21,581 nt of DNA from Thermoplasmata archaeon (GTDB taxonomy: Archaea; Thermoplasmatota; Thermoplasmata; UBA184), in NCBI GenBank assembly GCA_021827545.1, contig JAKAVH010000082.1, forward strand, positions 1-21,581, read 5' to 3'. The notes beneath the pieces are model-generated. The model saw only the letters and a program-made list of their open reading frames with translations. It was not told the DNA's origin and made no database searches. Below, piece after piece: positions 7,806 to 13,703 of the stretch (within the stretch, counting starts at the first letter, position 1; each line of letters begins with the position of its first letter). The translations under genes and the position numbers were made by a program.

Positions 7806-7862
7806 CGAGAGTGCTCTCGCACGTGTCTTCCCGGGCACCGCGTTCCGGGAGGGCCGGTGTCC
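7806..7862. repeat. Two adjacent hairpins
   Basis: CGAGAG-TG-CTCTCG (7806-7819) is a near-perfect palindrome. Just downstream, GGGCACCG (7833-7840) can pair with CGGTGTCC (7855-7862), with one G-U pair. Both fall in the gene-poor stretch. Confidence 0.4.
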
Positions 7863-7923
7863 GAGCTCGACCCCGCGCCCTGGGAGCGGAGGACTCGGCC
7901 TGCGAAGCTCGACGAGCACAGTC

Positions 7924-7986
7924 CGCCCCCGAAATCCGAGAGGCGACCCTCCCGGCAAAGGGGAGGGTCTCGCGGACCCGGGGGCG
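7924..7986. repeat. 63-nt three-tier inverted repeat
   Basis: The outer stem CGCCCCCG (7924-7931) pairs with CGGGGGCG (7979-7986). A middle stem CGAGA (7937-7941) pairs with TCTCG (7968-7972). The inner stem CCCTCCC (7947-7953) pairs with GGGAGGG (7961-7967) around the loop GGCAAAG. An alternative inner pairing extends to GACCCTCCC/GGGAGGGTC. It lies about 40 nt beyond the 3' end of the minus-strand Bat-type gene, so it could be a processing or termination structure for that transcript, or part of an unrecognised RNA. Confidence 0.55.
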
Positions 7987-8027
7987 TTTCCATGTCCGCG
8001 GTTGAGCGAGACCCCCGGGCCAGCGTC

Positions 8028-8747
8028 TCACCCGAGCACGCGGGAATCGTGTCTCACCTTCGCCCCCCGCGAGCCCAGCTTCGCGCGGAGAAGAGGGTAG
8101 CTGTTCTCGAGGAGCTTTCGCTGCCCTTTTCTCAGGTGCTCCCCGAAGGTGGATCGGGCGATCCCTTGAGCCCGTGCGACCGACGCCCAGCTCGAACGTG
8201 CTGGGACCTCCAGCAAGCCGGCATCGCGGGCCACCACCAACGAGCGGATTTGCGGATCGGTCAGCCCCTCGAGCAAGTGGACCGTCGAGGCCGGTACGGT
8301 CCGGACCGAGTCCAGTCCCGCACTGTCGGAGATCGACAGGACCTCAACCGCGCCCAAGCGCCGTAACTTCCGGAACAGACGGTGCAAGCCGGCACGCGAG
8401 GGGGCGAGGAACCGGTAGGTTTCCTCTCCTCCGAAATAGAGGACCGGATGAAGCGCCCAAACCCCACCTGCCCGGGCCATCCTGGTCACTGAGGGCGGAT
8501 TTCGCCACTCGAAGTCGGGAACGATGAGCAGCGCGTCGTTCCCCTCCCGAAGAAGTACCCGGGCGTGGAATCCGCGCTTCCACGCGGCCAGCACACCGCG
8601 GAGTTCCTCCCGATTCTGGCTTGAGACGAGGACCGTGTCACGGCGGTTGTCGCACCAGAGCAGGAAGAGGGTGCGCGGGAAGCGGGTCGATAGATCGCAA
8701 TACGGACAGGGGTGGTGGATCCTCACCCGCGCGTCGACGATCGCCAT
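8028..8747 (-). CDS. Bat-type HTH_10 transcriptional regulator
   Basis: A 239-residue cytoplasmic regulator. Residues about 161-215 match the bacterioopsin-activator (Bat) HTH_10 domain: GLTDPQIRSLVVARDAGLLEVP, then the helix-turn-helix with GIARSTFGEHLRKGQRKLL, the archaeal pattern for this domain. The first 150 residues are an unassigned sensor-like domain. It starts with an HHPCPYC motif (Cys14, Cys17) and has a third cysteine at 32, so a metal or thiol switch is possible. Many such regulators act on nearby or single target promoters, but no target is evident here. A TATA-like box sits at leaderless distance from the ATG. Downstream lie a gene-poor stretch with hairpins and the SDR remnant. 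The domain call is solid; the signal and targets are unknown. Confidence 0.88.
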   Translation of the reverse strand: MAIVDARVRIHHPCPYCDLSTRFPRTLFLLWCDNRRDTVLVSSQNREELRGVLAAWKRGFHARVLLREGNDALLIVPDFEWRNPPSVTRMARAGGVWALHPVLYFGGEETYRFLAPSRAGLHRLFRKLRRLGAVEVLSISDSAGLDSVRTVPASTVHLLEGLTDPQIRSLVVARDAGLLEVPARSSWASVARAQGIARSTFGEHLRKGQRKLLENSYPLLRAKLGSRGAKVRHDSRVLG

Positions 8748-8770
8748 TCCTCGAGAGGAGCGCGGAGGCG

Positions 8771-8779
8771 GTATTTAAT
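8771..8779 (-). promoter_or_regulatory. TATA-like box for the Bat-type regulator
   Basis: Minus-strand ATTAAATAC, centred about 28 nt upstream of the ATG at 8747. It is one of the clearest TATA boxes in the window. Confidence 0.6.
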
Positions 8780-8849
8780 GCGGGCCGCCCGGGGGCGGGC
8801 CTATGCAGATGGGGCGGGAGGGTCTAAGGTTGTGTGAGGGCGAGGGAGA

Positions 8850-9293
8850 ATGCGGAGCAAGGGAACGAGGAGCTCATCCCGGGCCAAGCCCGCAAGGAAG
8901 ACCCCGTCCGAGATTGCTCCCAACGTCTATGTCGGGAACTGGGAGGACGCCGTCAGGTTCGAGGGGGCACGCTTCTGCGTCTTGGATGAGGCGCCGCCGA
9001 ATATGCCTCCCGCCTCGCACGTCCCGATCTACAACGAACGGGCGGACCGTGCGGATCGAAGGAACCTCGATCGCTTGGCGGACGAGATACAGGCCGCGCG
9101 CGCCAAGGGGACTCCTGTCCTCGTCTTCTGCGGACATGGGAAGTTCCGCTCGCCGCTCGGGGCGGCCTGGTACCTTCACCGGGCCGAGGGCATCCCGCTG
9201 GACGCGGCGTACTCCCGAGTGCGTGCCGCCCGTCCCGAGGCCTCCCGCACCCTTCGCTGGGTCGGAAACTTGGAGGAGATCCTCGCTCCGTGA
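8850..9293 (+). CDS. Cysteine-based protein phosphatase, dual-specificity-like
   Basis: A 147-residue protein. Its active-site P-loop is FCGHGKFRSP, giving CX5R with nucleophile Cys94 and Arg100 followed by Ser101. The histidine that usually precedes the cysteine is Phe. The segments before (IAPNVYVGNWEDA) and after (GAAWYLHRAEGIPLDAAYSRVRAARPE) resemble the small archaeal/bacterial dual-specificity phosphatase fold. The likely role is cytoplasmic dephosphorylation of a protein, nucleotide or lipid, substrate unknown. The first 20 residues are a basic, Ser-rich extension. A weak TCTAAGGT element about 24 nt before the ATG might be its TATA box. Its stop TGA lies in the same reading frame as the downstream methyltransferase. 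Confidence 0.82.
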   Translation: MRSKGTRSSSRAKPARKTPSEIAPNVYVGNWEDAVRFEGARFCVLDEAPPNMPPASHVPIYNERADRADRRNLDRLADEIQAARAKGTPVLVFCGHGKFRSPLGAAWYLHRAEGIPLDAAYSRVRAARPEASRTLRWVGNLEEILAP

Positions 9294-9306
9294 CCGGGGG
9301 GCCAGC

Positions 9307-10028
9307 TTGAACGAAAAAAGGACCCGGACGCCCACTGGGTCGCCGAGCTCGCGGGGGTTCCGCCGGCCGCCGCCCGCTCTGCGATTGGCGAGGCATCGAA
9401 CGAGCGCTCGCTCTACCGGCATCTGGCCCGGGAGCACCGAGCGGAGGGGCGCCGCTCGTACATCGAGATCGATGCTCCCCTCGAGCTATACGCCTTGGCC
9501 CAACTCCTTCGACCCCGCCACGTCATCGAGGTAGGGGTCTCCTCGGGAGTCTCTTCAGCCTACCTCCTGGCGGCGCTTGAGCGGAACGGGGCGGGGATCC
9601 TCCACTCGGTGGACCGCCCCTCCCAGCCCCGCTCGCCGGTGGGGTCCCGGGGAGGGGCGTCTTGGACCCTGCCGCCGGGCCGGACGTCCGGATGGGCGAT
9701 TCCGCCCAGTCTGCGGGGGCGCTGGGACCTTCGAATCGGCGACAAGGCCCGAGTCCTCCCACTCCGCGTGAAGGAACTCCCGGCTGTCGAGCTCTTCGTC
9801 TACGACGTGCCCCACGACTGCCTCAGGAGCGCGCGCGAGTTCCGTGCGCTCGACCCGCTGCTCCCGAAGGGAGCCGTGGCGATCGTCGATCACGGCCCGG
9901 GTGGGGGTCTCTGCACCGCCCTTCGAGGGTGGGCCACGCGTCGTGGAAGCCGACCGGTTCGGCGCACCGGTCTCGGGCTTTTCGGTATGCAATGCAGGAC
10001 CCCACTCAGCGCGGGCGCCGTGACCTGA
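9307..10028 (+). CDS. Class I SAM-dependent methyltransferase, start region disrupted
   Basis: The coding frame is open from 9294 (just after the phosphatase TGA) to the stop at 10026-10028 and encodes about 240 residues. Visible parts are an N-terminal helical segment (SYIEIDAPLELYALAQLL), SAM motif I HVIEVGVSSGVSSAYLL, the acidic strand end LHSVD, then VELFVYDVPHD and AIVDHGPGGG, the pattern of Methyltransf_24-like enzymes. No ATG or GTG opens this frame. The only in-frame usual start is a TTG at 9495, which would delete part of the conserved N-terminus. A TTG at 9307, well placed 13 nt after the phosphatase, is in the neighbouring frame and would join the coding frame by a one-base shift in the A6 run at 9314-9319. 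Indel, sequencing error or recoding are all possible. The substrate is unknown. Confidence 0.7.
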
Positions 10029-10333
10029 ACGAGCCCCCGCCGCAGCGAGACGGACTCCGTACTCCCGCAACGTTCCACTACTCCGAAAGCCGTGGGTTTG
10101 TCTTCGGGTAGTCCTGGTCGGATCGGAAGGATCGCGGACTACGCCGGCGCGAGCCTCGTCACCCGAAGCCCCTCTACGGCCACGAGTCCGTCGCCATGAC
10201 CGGCTACTATAGCGGTCTCGGAGAGACCCGCGGCCGCGCCGCGTTCGCCAAGTTCGAGAGCACGATCGCCCCCGCGGTCGTGGTTGGAGGGTAGCCCAAA
10301 CTTATGAAGAACCGGGCATCCGCCCTGAAGGTT
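10029..10333. other. Spacer with a possible frame-broken coding remnant and the tRNA promoter
   Basis: No intact gene is visible. From 10163 to the TAG at 10292-10294 one frame reads LYGHESVAMTGYYSGLGETRG and continues to a VVVGG end. A neighbouring frame just upstream reads RIADYAGASLVTRS. Together they look like the end of a protein gene broken by a frameshift. I cannot name the family. Everything else here appears non-coding. Confidence 0.35.
10299..10307 (+). promoter_or_regulatory. TATA-like box for tRNA-Thr
   Basis: AACTTATGA is centred about 31 nt upstream of the tRNA 5' end, where an archaeal tRNA promoter is expected. Confidence 0.5.
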
Positions 10334-10406
10334 GCCACTGTAGCTCAGTCGGCAGAGCGGCTGATTCGTAATCAGCAGGTCGGGGGTTCAAGTCCCTCCA
10401 GTGGCT
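10334..10406 (+). tRNA. trnT: tRNA-Thr (anticodon CGT)
   Basis: A complete 73-nt cloverleaf with no intron. The acceptor stem GCCACTG pairs perfectly with CAGTGGC. The D arm is GCTC/GAGC. The anticodon stem GCTGA/TCAGC encloses the loop TTCGTAA, giving anticodon CGT, which reads ACG. The T arm is GGGGG-TTCAAGT-CCCTC with one G-U pair. The discriminator is T, as is common for archaeal tRNA-Thr. CCA is not encoded. Confidence 0.96.
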
Positions 10407-10615
10407 TAGGTCAAAGTTCATCGAACCGACATCTGCAGACCCGCGGACTGTTCCGAGCGCGCCACGATGAACGGGATGTGAAAGCCCTCATCCAGTCCGC
10501 GGGCATCGCGCTACGGTTCGCCTCTGCGACTCGGCACGGGAGACTATGGCACTCTTATTGGGGGAGTGCACGCCTCGTGGAAGACTTTCCACCGAACCCC
10601 GTGGTGATCTCGCTC

Positions 10616-11074
10616 TCAGCCGCCGAAGTGAAACGACTCGAACATCTGGCCCATTCGGAGTGCGCCAGTCGCGACCTCTTGCATCGCGTCGAGCAACCGA
10701 TTGAATGACGAAAGATCGGTCACTGCGATGCGGAGCCGTTGTTCGAGGGAGATCTGCCGGATCTCGGGCGCGTGATGAAGACTGCCGGGGTACCCGGCGA
10801 ACCCGCATCCGGGGTTCGGAGCACGCGCGAGCCTCAAGTTGGAGAGAAACCGGGTGCTCTGGCCGACATCCAACCGATGGAGTGGCGTCCGAGTCCCCTC
10901 GGCGATGTCGAGGACTACAATCACCCGATGGGTCCCGTTCCGTTCGTTGCCGAGCACGGAGACCTCCCCGTGCGGGACGCCGATGCTCGGTAACGAACTC
11001 CCGTCGGCCCTCCGCCCTTCCGTTCGCTCGACCTCGAGACCGGGCTCCCGCGACCACCGTTCGGACGGCTGCAC
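10616..11074 (-). CDS. Hypothetical protein
   Basis: A 152-residue frame starting with GTG. GC-rich third codon positions persist throughout, which favours real coding, and the composition is balanced rather than Arg/Pro-heavy like the shadow frames around it. Segments such as HGEVSVLGNERNGTHRVIVVLDIAEG look like two beta strands, and RIAVTDLSSFNRLLDAMQEVATGALRMGQMF looks like a C-terminal helical part. I recognise no family or motif. No signal peptide or membrane helix is seen. A weak CCTATC element about 15-20 nt upstream is the only promoter hint. It lies between the tRNA and the metal island, transcribed in the same direction as the CDF gene but 225 nt away. The true start could be internal. 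Confidence 0.5.
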   Translation of the reverse strand: MQPSERWSREPGLEVERTEGRRADGSSLPSIGVPHGEVSVLGNERNGTHRVIVVLDIAEGTRTPLHRLDVGQSTRFLSNLRLARAPNPGCGFAGYPGSLHHAPEIRQISLEQRLRIAVTDLSSFNRLLDAMQEVATGALRMGQMFESFHFGG

Positions 11075-11299
11075 CTTCTCCGATAGGGCGTTCGCTCTCT
11101 CCTCGTTCGCCTCGCCTTTCGCCCCATGGTCGAGAGGTGCCTCCCTCTCACCAACACGGACGGTCGCGCGAGACTCGAGTCGCCTATCGAAAGGGCGGTG
11201 ACGGCGGGCGCGAGCGGAACTGTGGGGTTCGTGTTCTCATGGTCACTGTCTCCCCGAGTAACGCTCCCGCGCTGGCGGGCCGCGGTCGACCCCCGAGTT

Positions 11300-12196
11300 C
11301 TAGGCGGCCTCCACTTCGAAGGTCGCGTGAACGATACCGAAGTCTCGCTCCATCGACTCTCGGAGAAGGCCGACGACCGACATTCCTTCCCGCATCGACA
11401 TCTCCTTCACTCCGACATGCGCGGTCATGCACACCAGGGTGTCGCACACGGCCCAGACGTGGACATCGTGGACCCCGGTGACTCCGGGAATCGCAAGGGC
11501 GGCATGCGTGATCTTCTCGAGGGAGATCCCTCTCGGCGTCTTCTCCGTAAGTACCTCCCACCCACCGCGGAGCAGGGGGGCGCACTCGTAGATCAGGATC
11601 GCGCCGATGGCGAGGGCGGCGACGGCATCGGCCCCACCATACGCGGGGCGCACGAGAAGCGTGACCCCTGCAAAGAGCAAAGCGGCCGTGATGGCGACGT
11701 CGCTCGCGAGGTGGACCATCACCCCCCGAAGATTGAGGTCCCGGATCCGGCCCGGAAGCCGTCCGAGCGCGTTCAGGTTCACGAATCGGAGGGCCAGCGT
11801 GGGCAGGGCTGCCGCGAGGAGCCAGAGAGGGTCCACGGCTCCGGCGAACGGGGCGGCGCGCAGCAACGAGTCCAGTGCGGCATATCCGAAGGCGACCCCC
11901 GTGCCGAGCACGAGCAAGCCGTTCGCGATCCCCGCGAACACCTCTAGACGGTGCCTTCCGAAAGTGAACTCTGCCGTTGAGCCGGTCTTGGTCCGCTGCA
12001 ACGCCGCGTAGGAGAGCGCGAAGAGGAAAATGTCGGGGATGTTGTGGACCGTATCGACGGTCAGCGATAGACTGTGTGAAAAGAAAGCTCCCACCGCTTC
12101 GACGGCGAGCACAACGACGGAGAGCTCCACCGCCAGTCGGAGTCCACGGAGGATCCGGGGGCGCGCCTCACCCTCCCCATGCGGAAGCGTCGACAT
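11300..12196 (-). CDS. Cation diffusion facilitator (CDF) metal efflux transporter
   Basis: This 298-residue membrane protein exports divalent metal in exchange for protons. About six membrane helices are visible. The transport site residues are His51 and Asp55 in TM2 (DTVHNIPD) and His162 and Asp166 in TM5 (HLASD), an HD-HD set that in known CDFs is usual for zinc-type transporters. The C-terminal cytoplasmic ferredoxin-like domain includes GVTGVHDVHVWAV, a CDF hallmark that binds regulatory metal. Zn2+ is the best guess; Co2+, Ni2+ or Cd2+ remain possible given the nickel genes nearby. It follows a CsoR/RcnR-family gene by 33 nt on the same strand, so the two form an operon with a likely metal-induced promoter upstream of the repressor gene. 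Confidence 0.93.
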   Translation of the reverse strand: MSTLPHGEGEARPRILRGLRLAVELSVVVLAVEAVGAFFSHSLSLTVDTVHNIPDIFLFALSYAALQRTKTGSTAEFTFGRHRLEVFAGIANGLLVLGTGVAFGYAALDSLLRAAPFAGAVDPLWLLAAALPTLALRFVNLNALGRLPGRIRDLNLRGVMVHLASDVAITAALLFAGVTLLVRPAYGGADAVAALAIGAILIYECAPLLRGGWEVLTEKTPRGISLEKITHAALAIPGVTGVHDVHVWAVCDTLVCMTAHVGVKEMSMREGMSVVGLLRESMERDFGIVHATFEVEAA

Positions 12197-12229
12197 GCTC
12201 TCTCCTCGATTTCGAGGTCTCGAAGGGGA

Positions 12230-12493
12230 TCAGAGGGCACTCGCGACGACCTCGCGGAGTTCTTCTACCAACGGTGAAGCCCGTCCTATTGGGGTCGCGC
12301 GCGCGACAAAGTCCTGGACGAGGTCTTCGACGATCGCCTGGAGAACCGCATCCAGGGAGGAACGGATCGCCGTGATCTGGTGGACCAGTTCCGGATAACT
12401 TCGGCCTTCGTGGGCCATCCGGTGGACCCCATGAACATGCCCTTCGATCCGCGCCAGACGGGCCTCGATAGCGTGTCGTTGATGTCCCGGCAT
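12230..12493 (-). CDS. CsoR/RcnR/FrmR-family (DUF156) repressor lacking the usual ligand residues
   Basis: An 87-residue all-helical regulator. RLARIEGHVHGVHRM (12-26) corresponds to the family pattern RLxRIxGQVxGIxRM, and QITAIRSSLDAV (39-50) to the second helix. The family uses metal or aldehyde binding to release DNA. The usual sensing positions are replaced: Tyr33 for the first Cys, Leu58 for the His and Phe62 for the second Cys. There is no cysteine at all. Instead there are many histidines (4, 7, 19, 21, 24, 28, 38), some near the N-terminus as in RcnR, so a His-only site is possible. It is the first gene of the CDF operon, which makes it the probable repressor of efflux. A short last segment after residue 65 is extra. 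Confidence 0.85.
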   Translation of the reverse strand: MPGHQRHAIEARLARIEGHVHGVHRMAHEGRSYPELVHQITAIRSSLDAVLQAIVEDLVQDFVARATPIGRASPLVEELREVVASAL

Positions 12494-12510
12494 ATCCCCT
12501 CGGGGGGGAT
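12494..12510. promoter_or_regulatory. Candidate operator of the CsoR-like repressor
   Basis: The inverted repeat ATCCCC-N5-GGGGAT with a run of seven G lies directly upstream of the repressor ATG and downstream of its TATA box. G/C tracts flanked by A/T are typical of CsoR/RcnR-family operators. Occupancy would block initiation, consistent with autoregulation of the efflux operon. Confidence 0.5.
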
Positions 12511-12526
12511 GGGATAGATCGGGCCT

Positions 12527-12534
12527 CCTTAAGG
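12527..12534 (-). promoter_or_regulatory. TATA-like box for the repressor-CDF operon
   Basis: CCTTAAGG, centred about 37 nt upstream of the ATG at 12493, implies a leader of about 10 nt that overlaps the candidate operator. Confidence 0.4.
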
Positions 12535-12539
12535 TTGGC

Positions 12540-12944
12540 TGAGCGCGACGACTCCGGACCCTGCCGCTGACGGGGATTCGCTGCCTTCGCTCCGTGTCCC
12601 CCCACGTCCATTCTCCGTCGTGGATGGATCCCGAGGTCGATGTGCGCCACCGGTGGGGTGGGCGGCTCGCGCATCCCAGAGCGGGGCGGGGGGGGCATTC
12701 TCGACCGGGCGCGTCCTGAGGTACCTACGCCCGCGACGAGTTTAGCGCTCCATCCCGAAGATGCGGCCCGGGGTCCGTCTCGCGGCGCGGAAGCGGCGGT
12801 CTTTCTCCTCCGCCACCCAACAGGGAGGTCAAGGTTGACGGGGCCGGCCCGATCCCGCGTTGGGGGAATCCCGCCTCGGTCGCCAATTCGCCGAACGGCG
12901 ACGCGCCGGTGCCGCACGATCTCGGGAGGCCGGAGAGAGCGGGT
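12540..12944. other. Spacer between the repressor promoter and the nikR 3' end
   Basis: About 400 bases without a supportable gene. Frames on both strands are open only because of high GC and are dominated by Arg, Pro, Gly and Ser. One forward frame beginning MDPEVDVRHRWGG stops after about 31 codons. I see no RNA gene or strong hairpin. Confidence 0.5.
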
Positions 12945-13568
12945 TCACCGCCGGGTTCGCACGGCCGCTCGACCCGGACCTCCCGAGGCGTCGAGGCTCA
13001 CGGAGGGTTCGGCCGGGTGTCCGGTCGGGATCGCGTGAGGGTGATGGTGGTCGAGCGAAACACCGATCGCGGACGGAACGCCGATCAGAAAGTCTCCCTG
13101 CAGAATGCCCTTTACGCCCCGAAGGTCCTCGGCGGCCGCCCGAACCTCGCCGCGCTTCCCCGCGAGAACCACAACCTCGACGCAGGCGTCGCTGCTCAGG
13201 TGAACGTGGGTCGAGAACTGGATATGCTGTCCCCAATGGTGCTGCGCGGCCGTGAGTCGTCGAAGTACGTTCGGCGCGGTGTGCCGGTAGAGCAGCATCA
13301 CGGTCCCAACCGCGTCCGCGTCAGGGTCGGTGACCGTATCGTCCGCCAGCTCCTTGCGAACCAGGAACCGGATCGCATCCGACCGGCTCGGAGAGTTTCG
13401 CACTCGGACCCAGCGGTCGAGAGCGTCCACGAGGGTGGGCTCCAGTGAGATCCCGACGCGTACGACGTACTCGTCCTCCCTCTTGTAGTGCGCTCGACGC
13501 CGCGGGGTGTACGCCAGATCCGCGGTCCGACGGGTCGTGGAGGTACGGGGAGTTCGGGAGCGTGCCAT
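12945..13568 (-). CDS. nikR: NikR nickel-responsive regulator with N- and C-terminal extensions
   Basis: The core matches NikR: a ribbon-helix-helix DNA-binding domain at about 34-76 (VVRVGISLEPTLVDALDRW, then SRSDAIRFLVRKEL) and an ACT-like nickel domain at about 87-163. All four square-planar nickel ligands are present with the E. coli spacing: His110, His121, His123 and Cys129 (QHHWG, then HVHLSSDAC). Ni2+ binding should promote repression of nickel uptake, here the divergent NiCoT permease. At 207 residues it is about 70 longer than usual. A basic N-terminal arm (about 33 residues) and a tail containing HHHPHAIPTGH are the extra parts. The arm may affect DNA contacts and the His tail may store or sense metal; both are inferences. 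The ATG at 13568 is chosen because the frame upstream is antisense to the permease. Confidence 0.9.
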   Translation of the reverse strand: MARSRTPRTSTTRRTADLAYTPRRRAHYKREDEYVVRVGISLEPTLVDALDRWVRVRNSPSRSDAIRFLVRKELADDTVTDPDADAVGTVMLLYRHTAPNVLRRLTAAQHHWGQHIQFSTHVHLSSDACVEVVVLAGKRGEVRAAAEDLRGVKGILQGDFLIGVPSAIGVSLDHHHPHAIPTGHPAEPSVSLDASGGPGRAAVRTRR

Positions 13569-13600
13569 GGCCGAGGTCCGCTGCGCCAGCGGGCCGCAGG

Positions 13601-13609
13601 TCATAATGG
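13601..13609 (-). promoter_or_regulatory. Candidate TATA box for nikR
   Basis: Minus-strand CCATTATGA, centred about 37 nt before the nikR ATG, implies a leader of about 10 nt. A second A/T-rich element lies at 13648-13656, so the nikR start site is not certain. Confidence 0.35.
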
Positions 13610-13647
13610 TGCGGGGCGGGTGTCCGGCCGGGGCACGCCGACGAAGT

Positions 13648-13673
13648 ATTACCATTTTGGATTCCCACATAAT
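13648..13673. promoter_or_regulatory. Candidate NikR operator between nikR and the permease gene
   Basis: Within an AT-rich island that contrasts with the surrounding sequence, ATTA (13648-13651) and TAAT (13670-13673) form a dyad with 22 bp between half-site starts. That equals the half-site spacing of the E. coli NikR operator (GTATGA-N16-TCATAC). The half-site sequence differs. The dyad ends two bases before the permease TATA box, a good position for repression. Confidence 0.45.
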
Positions 13674-13674
13674 C

Positions 13675-13682
13675 GTTATATC
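13675..13682 (+). promoter_or_regulatory. TATA box for the NiCoT permease
   Basis: GTTATATC, centred about 26 nt before the ATG at 13704, fits a leaderless transcript and supports that start over the internal ATG at 13722. Confidence 0.6.
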
Positions 13683-13703
13683 TCGAGGACCGTGGGTTGA
13701 GCG

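Larger units (their letters stand above)
7619..8027. other. Gene-poor stretch with dense inverted repeats
   Basis: I see no credible protein in these about 410 bases; overlapping open frames are Arg/Pro/Ser-rich and unlike any family. The stretch does contain several strong inverted repeats (listed separately). I looked for RNase P RNA, SRP RNA and 5S rRNA signatures on both strands and found none. Confidence 0.5.

Noticed and set aside
7619..8027. Possible RNase P RNA, SRP RNA or 5S rRNA
   Set aside because: Strong hairpins are present, but I did not find the GGAAAG and AGAA-GGCUUA conserved regions of RNase P, the GGAAGG-AGCA loop of SRP, or a 5S core on either strand.
7521..8366. 281-codon plus-strand frame
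   Set aside because: It runs antisense into the Bat-type regulator and has no recognisable domain.
10304..10708. 134-codon frame starting just before the tRNA
   Set aside because: It reads straight through the tRNA-Thr gene.
11126..11947. 273-codon plus-strand frame
   Set aside because: Antisense shadow of the CDF transporter.
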